Of a DNA stretch of 64,000 nt, positions 56,445 through 64,000 are shown one piece after another (within the stretch, counting starts at the first letter, position 1; each line of letters opens with the position of its first letter). A program made the position numbers and the translations under genes. The DNA is taken from assembly GCF_014642835.1 (NCBI RefSeq), contig NZ_BMJA01000001.1, positions 973,263-1,037,262 on the forward strand. Reading direction: 5' to 3'. Origin of the DNA: Dyella nitratireducens (GTDB lineage: Bacteria > Pseudomonadota > Gammaproteobacteria > Xanthomonadales > Rhodanobacteraceae). The notes beneath the pieces are model-generated. The model worked only from the letters and a program-made list of their open reading frames with translations. It ran no database searches and was not told the origin of the DNA.

Positions 56445-57752
56445 ATGAGCACCACCTTGCACTCCATCACCGCACAGACGCCGGCCATGTCCACAAGCAG
56501 GCGTCTGCGCTCGATCTTCGGTGGATCGATCGGCAACCTTGTCGAGTGGTACGACTGGTACGTGTTTTCGGCCTTCTCGCTGTACTTCGCCCAGGCGTTT
56601 TTTCCCCAAGGCGACCAAACCATGCAGCTGCTCAACACGGCAGCCGTCTTCGCCGTGGGTTTCGTGATGCGTCCATTAGGTGGCTGGTTGCTCGGTGCCT
56701 TTGCCGACCGCAAGGGGCGCAAAGCTGCGCTCCTGCTATCCGTATTCATGATGAGCCTGGGCTCGCTGATCATCGGCCTCACTCCGGATTATCAGCATAT
56801 CGGCTTGGTTGCGCCGATACTGTTGGTGCTGGCGCGACTGCTGCAGGGACTTTCAATCGGCGGTGAGTACGGCACGTCCGCCACTTATTTGAGCGAAATG
56901 GCGCCCGCCCGAACACGCGGCTTCTGGTCGAGCATCCAGTACGTCACGCTCGTGGCTGGTCAGTTGTGCGCACTGATGCTGCTGATCGTGCTGCAACAGT
57001 TTCTGCTCACGCCCGAGCAACTGCATGCATGGGGTTGGCGCATCCCCTTCCTTATCGGCGCGATGCTGGCCGTCATCGCCGTGCTGATCCGGCGCAACAT
57101 GGACGAGACCACGTCGTTCAAACAAGCCACGCGCGTGGCAAGCCCGCTGCGCACCCTGCTGCGTCATCCACGTCCCGTACTTACGGTGATCGGCCTGACC
57201 ATGGGAGGAACGCTGGCTTTCTACACCTATACGACCTACATGCAGAAATACCTGGTGAATTCAGTCGGCATGAGCAAGGCTGACGCCACGTCGATCTCCG
57301 CCGCCGCACTGTTCATCTATGCATGGCTGCAACCGGCGTTCGGGGCCCTCTCGGATCGGATCGGGCGCCGCCCTATGCTGATCGGCTTCGGTGTGCTCGG
57401 CACCCTGCTCACCTACCCCATTCTGTCCTCGCTCACTCAGGTCCAAGGTTGGTGGCAGGCATTTGGGCTCGTCATGTTGGCCTTGGTCGTGGTCAGCGGC
57501 TACACCTCGATCAACGCCGTGGTTAAGGCCGAGCTATTTCCGGCTGAAATTCGCGCCATCGGCGTTGGCCTTCCCTACGCATTGACCCTGTCGGTATTCG
57601 GAGGCACGGCGGAATTCCTGGCACTGTGGTTCAAAAAGATCGGCCATGAGGACTACTTCTATTGGTATGTGACTGCCTGCATCGCCTGCTCATTGCTGGT
57701 ATACGCTGGCATGCGCGATACACGCACACATTCCCGCATCACCGAAGGCTGA
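56445..57752 (+). CDS. MFS organic-acid permease (KgtP/ProP-like)
   Basis: 435 residues, twelve membrane helices, metabolite:H+ symporter subfamily. Signatures: GGSIGNLVEWYDWYVF at the start, RPLGGWLLGAFADRKGRK between helices 2 and 3, and LLQGLSIGGEYGTSATYLSE. These match alpha-ketoglutarate permease and relatives. The ATG at 56445 is six bases from GAGG; an ATG three bases earlier is possible. Confidence 0.9.
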   Translation: MSTTLHSITAQTPAMSTSRRLRSIFGGSIGNLVEWYDWYVFSAFSLYFAQAFFPQGDQTMQLLNTAAVFAVGFVMRPLGGWLLGAFADRKGRKAALLLSVFMMSLGSLIIGLTPDYQHIGLVAPILLVLARLLQGLSIGGEYGTSATYLSEMAPARTRGFWSSIQYVTLVAGQLCALMLLIVLQQFLLTPEQLHAWGWRIPFLIGAMLAVIAVLIRRNMDETTSFKQATRVASPLRTLLRHPRPVLTVIGLTMGGTLAFYTYTTYMQKYLVNSVGMSKADATSISAAALFIYAWLQPAFGALSDRIGRRPMLIGFGVLGTLLTYPILSSLTQVQGWWQAFGLVMLALVVVSGYTSINAVVKAELFPAEIRAIGVGLPYALTLSVFGGTAEFLALWFKKIGHEDYFYWYVTACIACSLLVYAGMRDTRTHSRITEG

Positions 57753-57803
57753 GGACCCATCAGCTAGTCGTGACTGCTCGTTGACGCTTCCTTCCGAACG
57801 GTT

Positions 57804-58889
57804 TCATCGCGTAGCCGGCACCAAGGTGTTAATCAATAGCTGCGTGTTCGAAGCAAGCAGACTTATGTTATGAGCCCTCTCGCTAATCGCCGTCAATGCC
57901 TCGCTCGCACGCGTGTAGCCGCTCTCCTTCAATGCCTGGGCCAACGCATGGCCCAAGCCCGCACTGGCTTCACTAAGACCGTAGATCACTCCAGCGCCAT
58001 AGGCGGAAACATTCCGCAGGTTGAAGGGTGAAAGCGCGTTGTTCAAACCTTGCGCATTGCGCTGCAAGTTTTGCAAGCCGCGCAAAATACCCCCCGAGTC
58101 GGCCAACCTGGTTTCAACGCGACGCAAAAATTCGTCCGGGTTGCCGGTGAGTGCGCTCACTGCACTACCGGACGCACCGGCTGTATTAAGGATCGTGCCG
58201 ATGGCAAAGGCCAAGTCGCGCTGCTTTTCATAGGGGCTCTTGGTTCGGTCGGCGAGCGTAGTAAGTGCCGTGTCTATATCCCGCAGAGATCTGCCAAATC
58301 CCGCAAGCGGGCCTCCACCTGCGCGTAAATAGTTCGAGAAGTCTTTGAGCTGGTTGCCGACATGGTTCTGTCCAGTTGCTTTTGCAACATTGGAAAGGCC
58401 ACTCAAGACTTGACTAGTACCCTGCAAAAGATTGCCAAAGGTGCTCACGCCGTAGTTCAAACCCAGCAGGTATCTGCCGTTTTGGAAGTCGCCGATGGCC
58501 GTCACACCGTGAACAAGGCCGGTCTGCAGGGAAACGGCGGCCGATTCGAAATCCAGACGCGCATGTCGCTGAAAGTCGGTCACACCTGCAGGTACAGGTG
58601 GCGGGCTCGGCTGTCTTACCGGTGGCGAGCCCGGCTGCCCTCCCCATGGTCCTATTGTCGGCCGCCACGGAGACTGGCTCTCCTCCTGACTGAACAAGGC
58701 ACGGTTTGACCGGCTGCCCTGCTGTTGCGGAAGCCAAAGCCGTGACCCACCCGAAGCAAGGGAACTTGGCCTTATGCTGCCTTGCGTTGCTTCCGCCTGG
58801 CTGAAAGGATGAGGCATGCCTTCATTGGCAGCCGAATTCACGCCGTTCTCGACATGCAACACATGTCCATCAATCCGTTCGACCATCAT
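57804..58889 (-). CDS. Putative effector with Pro/Ser/Gln-rich N-terminus
   Basis: About 361 residues, no family recognised. The first 100 residues are low-complexity (Ser, Gln, Pro, Gly; for example SPPVRQPSPPPVPAG); the rest is helical with an alternating hydrophobic pattern (LGLNYGVSTFGNLLQGTSQ, LAFAIGTILNTAGASGSAVS). No signal peptide or clear membrane helix. Two adjacent ATGs (58889, 58886) follow GAGGG. An AT-rich promoter region precedes it. The layout fits a secreted effector, which is inference. Confidence 0.55.
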   Translation of the reverse strand: MMVERIDGHVLHVENGVNSAANEGMPHPFSQAEATQGSIRPSSLASGGSRLWLPQQQGSRSNRALFSQEESQSPWRPTIGPWGGQPGSPPVRQPSPPPVPAGVTDFQRHARLDFESAAVSLQTGLVHGVTAIGDFQNGRYLLGLNYGVSTFGNLLQGTSQVLSGLSNVAKATGQNHVGNQLKDFSNYLRAGGGPLAGFGRSLRDIDTALTTLADRTKSPYEKQRDLAFAIGTILNTAGASGSAVSALTGNPDEFLRRVETRLADSGGILRGLQNLQRNAQGLNNALSPFNLRNVSAYGAGVIYGLSEASAGLGHALAQALKESGYTRASEALTAISERAHNISLLASNTQLLINTLVPATR

Positions 58890-58959
58890 GATAAAACCCT
58901 CGCTAATGCTTGTCGCACGCAAAGCTTGCACCGCGCAAAGCAAGACACCTCATTGCTCA

Positions 58960-59040
58960 ACATAAATAATTCGTAATTAAATTAATTTTTATAAGTTAAT
59001 CTTTATAATTATTATCTTTATTTTAGTTTCCACTATTTTA
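58960..59040. promoter_or_regulatory. AT-rich segment between two effector-like genes
   Basis: About 80 bases that are nearly all A and T (for example AATTAAATTAATTTTTATAA), unlike the surrounding 55-65% GC. It lies upstream of the gene at 57804-58889 and at the 3' end of the next one; a candidate promoter and binding place for an H-NS-type silencer. Confidence 0.45.
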
Positions 59041-60228
59041 TTTATTTGAATTAAACATTGCAAGAATACGATCCACGCTATACACGATTCCTACGCCGAT
59101 ACCCATGCCGGCAAAGATTGTATAGATAAAATTGCGTCGCCACACATACTCCTGCCTGCGCATCCTCTTATCTTCCACATACGTCTTGATGATGTCGTTC
59201 AGATCCTTCTGCCGCCTGGATCGAAAATCGACCACTTCGCCGTAACTACGCGGTGGATTATTTGCATAATTTTCAATCTGTTTTTCGAATTCCGCCTTTC
59301 TACCCTCAATGATGCTGGAATAGTTCTGGTACTTTGGTGGAACTTCTTTCCACCCTATCCATTTCAACCACGGTATGCTCCATTCCGAAGGAAAAGAAAA
59401 TTCTTTGCGCGTGGAGCCCCAGGGAATCCGCCAATCCTTATGTAGCAAATACTGACTTAATCCACCGTCCAGCCTATACAAAGCATCTCCCTGGGCGTCA
59501 CGAAGCTGGATGGCGTTACGCTTCCTCCCAAGAATACCGCGCAGTTCGGCAAATACCTGTGTGACATGATGCATCTTATCGCCGCCATCAATAAGCGCTG
59601 CGATGGTTTTATAAGCGCCGTCCCGCAGCGCCTGATATTCGAGGTCTTTCTTCACGAAGTCCGGGTTTGGAAAGCTAAATCCCTTGCTTTCCGCCAGCTC
59701 TTTGGCTCGATTCACTTCATCTACCTGCGCATGCCCATCCCTTCCATCCGATGGCGACTCAGGTTGATGTACAGCCGGATGTTGATGGCTACTGCCGGCA
59801 ATGGGCGCAGACGGTCCTTGCTGGTTGGCATTCGGCTCAACCACAATTGTCGTGACATGATTGTCGTCAGGCGCATCGTTATCGAGCCGCCATCCTTTGC
59901 CGTCGGCCCTAACCATCTTTCCGGTTTCCACTGGCGCATCCGTCTGCGGATGTTTGGTATATAGCTTGAAGCGCCCATGTTCATTCGATAATGAGTTGAC
60001 CCAATATCTGTTTGGGTCGCCAGGCAACTTGATCTCATGCATGGACGTCTTAACGGGCTGCTGCGCAAATGGCATCACCGGCTGCTGGTGAGTGCTCGGT
60101 AAAACAGGTCCATGTCCTGCGCTGATGGACGGGGAATCGGCACCGGATGAATGGTCTGACGCCGATGAATGCCCTTCTTCAATATGCGGGGCAGGATGCT
60201 CACCACGGAAACGATGGATACTAAACAT
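59038..60228 (-). CDS. Putative effector with C-terminal membrane anchor
   Basis: About 396 residues, unrecognised. N-terminus rich in His, Ser and Pro (MFSIHRFRGEHPAPHIEEG), a short beta-rich segment around GRFKLYTKHPQTDAPVETGK, a second low-complexity stretch, then a charged helical region and one membrane helix near the end (IYTIFAGMGIGVGIVYSV). The ATG at 60228 has AAGG eight bases upstream. The gene is divergent from the toxin-like gene at 60617. Confidence 0.55.
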   Translation of the reverse strand: MFSIHRFRGEHPAPHIEEGHSSASDHSSGADSPSISAGHGPVLPSTHQQPVMPFAQQPVKTSMHEIKLPGDPNRYWVNSLSNEHGRFKLYTKHPQTDAPVETGKMVRADGKGWRLDNDAPDDNHVTTIVVEPNANQQGPSAPIAGSSHQHPAVHQPESPSDGRDGHAQVDEVNRAKELAESKGFSFPNPDFVKKDLEYQALRDGAYKTIAALIDGGDKMHHVTQVFAELRGILGRKRNAIQLRDAQGDALYRLDGGLSQYLLHKDWRIPWGSTRKEFSFPSEWSIPWLKWIGWKEVPPKYQNYSSIIEGRKAEFEKQIENYANNPPRSYGEVVDFRSRRQKDLNDIIKTYVEDKRMRRQEYVWRRNFIYTIFAGMGIGVGIVYSVDRILAMFNSNK

Positions 60229-60616
60229 GAAAGACACCTTATCGATGCACAAAACTCATTGAATGCAACACTTCAATGTTTTCTAAACACTATGCGCCCT
60301 TGACCCGCTCCGCCTAGATCAATTCGGTTGCCACACCATGATGGGTGATAGCTGTCGAGGAGCTGTCGTTTTCCTGGATTTATTTTTTCGCAAATCCAGA
60401 CACTAAGGTGATACATGTTTAGCGCGAAAAGTCAGCAAAACCACGGCGCGGACCGATTAGCATCGCTGTTCGCGTCGATGCATCACATAGATAATTCCAT
60501 ATATGGTGCAACATCGGTAATGTTCAGCACCGATCGTTTTAAAAAAACACTTTATCTGTCATTCGTAAATATCCGTTTCATAAGCTCACTCACTTATTGG
60601 ATTCAGGCATTACATT
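60229..60616. other. Divergent intergenic region
   Basis: 388 bases between two effector-like genes, with AT-rich patches; both promoters should lie here. No repeat or known box was supported. Confidence 0.4.
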
Positions 60617-62497
60617 ATGGAATCAAAAACCATCTCGTCTTCGACCACTCAACCTTATACGGTCATGCCCGAACATTCGGCTTCCACGTCCTCTACGACA
60701 GCGGCGGGACCTACGGTCACCACGAATGGCGCATCCTTCTCCTCCAGCGAGTCAAGCAGTTCTTGGGGATCCACGGGGCCGCAATCCACCCTCCCAACGC
60801 AGCCTTCTGGCCCGGATAATTCCACCGCCTTTGATGACCAAGACAACCTTGTGCCCTTCGCCACGCATCACGACGCACAGCGTTATCAACAAGCTCTAAC
60901 CCATATACTGGCTCGTCCAGAGATCGACGCGCACGAAGTAGCAAAGCAGTTCATCCACCGCACGCTAGGCGTCGATGGAGACGACATTGTGCTTGCGCAC
61001 TTCAAAGATGACGCCGCTCGTGCCGAGGGCAAGCCCGATTCGGTGCAAACCCTGACCGACGCTGTCATGGATGGCTTCAAGGACTTCCAGAACCACGATA
61101 CAAAAACCAATTCAGCCGCAGACCGTATCAAGGAAGTCAACAACGCTTTCGCACCTTCAAGAATGGACTTGCTAGGAGGCTTAATGTTCGGCGGCAATAG
61201 TCCCACGCCGATCGGCTTCGTTGACGACCTATCCCATAGCACCAGTGTCGGCGACGGCCTTAAGAAGATAGGCAACTTTCTATGGAGCCGGACTCTTCCC
61301 GGATGGATTAAAAACACGTTCTTCGGTAAGGACAACGTCGTCGAGAAGGTCAAGGAGGACCTAAGATCCGTAGACGGCGCCTATGGCTTATTTAAAAACA
61401 ATGGAAAGGGCTATTCCAAGGAAAACAGCTACGAACTCAAACCCTCCGAGGTCGCTGACAAGTTTGCGGCATCCACCCCCTTTGGCGAGCTTCCTTACAT
61501 CAAGGGATTGAACAAGGAATTGGACAGCGCTTGGAAGCATACGAAAGACTGGCCCACCGTGGCGCGCTACAACTTTGTGGAAGAGGCGCGTGCGGCTCGC
61601 GATAGTGGAGAGCTGACGCCAGAACAGTACCGATTGGTGATGCGGGGTGGAGCACCAGGCGTTCCCCTGAAAGGCCCCGTGACCTTCGAGCAGATAAGCA
61701 AACCTATGCCGCCGGATCCATCCGTTTCCGTCGAACGTTTCGATATCAACGGCTACCCCTCTACCAACATCCTGCGTTTCAAGCGCGCCGATGGAAAGGA
61801 TGTGGATGGAAAAAAAGAGGTGATGTACATCCCGGGCATTAAACCGCCTTTCGTAACCTTGCGCGACAAGGGGGAAGGCATTCAATGGCTCAAGTCTCAA
61901 GCAGCGGACAAGGATCCCGCCAAGCAGAAGGATTTCACCAAGCGAGAAGCGTTGCTTGGTCATTTCTCCATCTACGACCGCCAGGAAGGCACCTTCCACA
62001 GTGGCGTGGAAAAGGGATTCGATGGATTGGTCGATGGCTCCTGGGCACCGAGCTATCTCAACTACTATGACGGCCAGGATAGAAACAAAATTCGGACCGA
62101 TGTCTTCGAGGATATGCATACGCAGACGGATAGCAGGTTACGCTCGGATGCCAAGATGCAATCGCGTACTGCCTGGGAAGGATGGCGCGATACCATAAAC
62201 CGCGCCAGCGCAGCCTTCGGTCCAGTCGGCGGCGTCATACAAGTGGCCGTGGGTGTGGACACCGCCATCAACGGCAAGACGTATGAAGAGCGCCATGGTG
62301 GAGTCATAGATGTTGGTGACGGCATTATCTACACTGCTGCGGATGCTCCCTTTATAACCAAACCGTCTGCGCGAGGCCACTATAATGTCCATGAGGCATC
62401 GAAGTCACAGATAACGGGAGGCGATGCGCGTGGTTCGGTGGCGAGTGACGCAAACAGAAATGTAAAACCTGTCGCTAACCAAAATCAGCACGCGTAG
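60617..62497 (+). CDS. Large effector-like protein with dermonecrotic-toxin-type (DUF6543-like) region
   Basis: 626 residues. The first 75 are Ser/Thr-rich and disordered, without a Sec signal. Residues about 375-470 (LRFKRADGK, KKEVMYIPGIKPP, IQWLKSQ, FSIYDRQEGTFHSGVEKG) match the pattern of the DUF6543 domain found in dermonecrotic-toxin-like proteins of Pseudomonas and other plant- or animal-associated bacteria. The tail has a hydrophobic part (FGPVGGVIQVAVGVDTAIN). No catalytic domain is recognised. The gene is longer and more complete than its neighbours and the best effector candidate in the island. Confidence 0.65.
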   Translation: MESKTISSSTTQPYTVMPEHSASTSSTTAAGPTVTTNGASFSSSESSSSWGSTGPQSTLPTQPSGPDNSTAFDDQDNLVPFATHHDAQRYQQALTHILARPEIDAHEVAKQFIHRTLGVDGDDIVLAHFKDDAARAEGKPDSVQTLTDAVMDGFKDFQNHDTKTNSAADRIKEVNNAFAPSRMDLLGGLMFGGNSPTPIGFVDDLSHSTSVGDGLKKIGNFLWSRTLPGWIKNTFFGKDNVVEKVKEDLRSVDGAYGLFKNNGKGYSKENSYELKPSEVADKFAASTPFGELPYIKGLNKELDSAWKHTKDWPTVARYNFVEEARAARDSGELTPEQYRLVMRGGAPGVPLKGPVTFEQISKPMPPDPSVSVERFDINGYPSTNILRFKRADGKDVDGKKEVMYIPGIKPPFVTLRDKGEGIQWLKSQAADKDPAKQKDFTKREALLGHFSIYDRQEGTFHSGVEKGFDGLVDGSWAPSYLNYYDGQDRNKIRTDVFEDMHTQTDSRLRSDAKMQSRTAWEGWRDTINRASAAFGPVGGVIQVAVGVDTAINGKTYEERHGGVIDVGDGIIYTAADAPFITKPSARGHYNVHEASKSQITGGDARGSVASDANRNVKPVANQNQHA

Positions 62498-62720
62498 TTG
62501 CTCCATGCGACGCCGCGTGGATCATGTCGATATCCAAGGCACTCAAGCACGTATGGTTACTCAGGCAGCTCTTACCACCAAGATCATCGCCATCATCCGC
62601 GACTACACCGGGTGTCCATGAATCGCCGCCAGCACTCTGCGCGCGAGCAGCACGCCACCTTCCTGCCAGTTCTGCCGCGCTGAACTCAAGGGCGGAAGAA
62701 AACTTACGCCCAGCGAAGTG

Positions 62721-62796
62721 CGTAGGTTGGGTTAGCGCAGCGTAACCCAACGAATCCCTGCGAAATGTTGGGTTACGCTGCGCTAACCCAACCTAC
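62721..62796. repeat. REP palindrome, GGGTTAGCGC type
   Basis: A full inverted repeat: CGTAGGTTGGGTTAGCGCAG ... GCTGCGCTAACCCAACCTAC, in the 375-base gap between convergent genes (62498-62872). The rest of the gap holds nothing recognised. Confidence 0.88.
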
Positions 62797-62872
62797 ATAC
62801 TTAAAAATCGACACCTTCGCGATAAAACTCAAATCTTGGTTAGGACAACCATGCACCCTTCGATGTGCTCGG

Positions 62873-64000
62873 TCATGTACTCCTCTCTGACATAACGGAT
62901 TCGTCATGTTCGGGAAAGAGCCTATGCAGGAGCGCGCCCGGCAAATGATACTGGGAAAAGCAGCTTGAGCTGCTGCCCTGATGCAGATAATGCAGGCATA
63001 GGCCCTGGGTGTCGTGCATGCCAGCAAGCCGGGCGCCTTGCTCGATGGCTTTCAGGCTGAATTCGCCATCCTCATTATGATCCCGGTCCGGAAACGGCGC
63101 CTTTTCCCACAGAGACCGGCGATAGGCATAAGAAAATCCGTAACCAAGATGATTATGCGAAAGACTGCGATTGCTCTCTTCGGTAAGCATCGTCATCGAT
63201 ACACCGTCACGGGTACAGTGATAATGGGGGCCGATTTTGTGCTCGAGATTGCAGTAACCGAGGAACCTCGAGCGCACATCGTAGAGATACCATCCGCGCA
63301 GGTTCATCAGATCGGCGTCACTGTTGCAGAGCGCAGCAACCATCGCGGAAATGTAGCCGGGAGCATAGAAATCATCGTCGTCGAAGTGCACGATGATTTC
63401 GCCTTTCGCTCGTTCCACCAGCCAGTTTCGCTTCTCACCGATCGACATTTTTTCAGTGATTCGATGATAGATCACGTTAGGAGCGGCAAGATCCTCGCAC
63501 GATTCACACTCCATGGGACTGTCATCGAGAATCAGCCATTCAATATCCGGATAGTCTTGGTCACGCACCCGTTTTTGCATAGCGCGCAGCAGCCTGCCGC
63601 GCTGATAGGTTGGCGTGATGATGCTAACGCGGCCAGGAATGCTGCGCGACCTACGGATGCCAGGCGCAGCCGGTGACAATACCGGCGACCCTGCCTCAGG
63701 AAACTCCGTCGGATCGATCACACGGCGATTTACGCCGAGCTTCGCCGCAGCGAATTGTGCGTTTGCGGCCACGCGCTCACGGTCGTGCACAGGCAATTTG
63801 CTACCGCCGAGCAGTTGCAGGCATACGTCAAGCGACTCCTGGTAATGCCCGCACCCATACGCATGGATCGCGAACTCATCCTTCATAGCATAGTCATACA
63901 CCCAGCCATCAATGAATAAGCCATCGGGCATAGTGAGAGTGATGCCCTGCCTGCCAAGTTGATAACCCTTTTGATGGAGACCCTTTATTCGACAAAGTTT
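62873..64000 (-). CDS. Glycosyltransferase, 5' end beyond the window
   Basis: At least 375 residues; the reading frame is open to the right edge (HQKGYQLGRQGITLTMPDG before the first ATG at 63931), so the true start is outside. The visible part has a linker-like helical stretch (YDYAMKDEFAIHAYGCGHY) and then a family 2 GT-A domain: VSIITPTYQRGRLLRAM, LILDDSP, VHFDDDDFYAPGYISAM and the acceptor part with HNEDGEFSL. The acidic DDDD motif and D-E-pair are intact. Substrate unknown; possibly a multi-domain enzyme. Confidence 0.85.
   Translation of the reverse strand, partial: KLCRIKGLHQKGYQLGRQGITLTMPDGLFIDGWVYDYAMKDEFAIHAYGCGHYQESLDVCLQLLGGSKLPVHDRERVAANAQFAAAKLGVNRRVIDPTEFPEAGSPVLSPAAPGIRRSRSIPGRVSIITPTYQRGRLLRAMQKRVRDQDYPDIEWLILDDSPMECESCEDLAAPNVIYHRITEKMSIGEKRNWLVERAKGEIIVHFDDDDFYAPGYISAMVAALCNSDADLMNLRGWYLYDVRSRFLGYCNLEHKIGPHYHCTRDGVSMTMLTEESNRSLSHNHLGYGFSYAYRRSLWEKAPFPDRDHNEDGEFSLKAIEQGARLAGMHDTQGLCLHYLHQGSSSSCFSQYHLPGALLHRLFPEHDESVMSERST

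Overview
This 64 kb window is chromosomal DNA from a GC-rich gammaproteobacterium. Gene content and order (lptF/lptG divergent from pepA-holC, xerD-dsbC, the cstA/small-protein pair, a YceI-cytochrome b561-YceI cluster, RimK with a retropepsin-like partner) and the many palindromic REP repeats fit the order Xanthomonadales/Lysobacterales, most likely family Rhodanobacteraceae (Dyella- or Luteibacter-like). The genus is an inference from memory of related genomes, not a search result.

Region 1 (1-34.5 kb) is dense and mostly housekeeping. It holds peptide deformylase, the CstA carbon-starvation transporter, a tandem DUF2127 pair separated by a 292-bp palindromic element, an EamA transporter with a glycosyltransferase, purL, a periplasmic-type ATP-dependent DNA ligase behind xerD-dsbC, an intracellular PHA depolymerase, threonine aldolase, an orphan PIN protein, lptFG, pepA-holC, a large ligand-sensing hybrid histidine kinase with a degenerate receiver, the YceI-b561-YceI operon, a glutaredoxin, L-serine dehydratase, an OmpR-type two-component pair, rimB-rimK and a secreted GH5 glycosidase.

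Region 2 (34.5-48.8 kb) is an adhesion island read almost entirely from the minus strand. It starts with relics (an NRPS condensation-domain fragment and a small hypothetical secreted protein) and contains a chaperone-usher fimbrial operon (major subunit, chaperone, usher, tip adhesin, minor subunit), a trimeric autotransporter adhesin, and a second tip-adhesin gene that still carries a scrap of the usher 3' end in front of it, so it arose by duplication.

Region 3 (48.8-62.5 kb) is accessory and less GC-rich. Its genes have the look of exported effectors: a cytosolic-looking amidase, a trypsin-like protease without signal peptide, a DEDD-type exonuclease with an altered catalytic motif, two tandem Ser/Asn/Gln-rich, Cys-free small proteins with a shared N-terminus, and three larger proteins with Ser/Pro/Gln-rich N-termini, one with a dermonecrotic-toxin-type (DUF6543-like) region. 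A dicarboxylate uptake operon (dctA, porin, MFS) sits inside this island. No secretion apparatus gene is visible, so the export route (type III is the first guess) is unproven. The right edge cuts a large glycosyltransferase gene.

Small repeats are abundant: two related families of 65-80 bp REP palindromes, often touching stop codons and in at least two cases supplying them; a 212-249 bp MITE-like family (three copies, all in the adhesion/effector part, one of which has jumped into a REP); and the 292-bp nested palindrome with one truncated relative.
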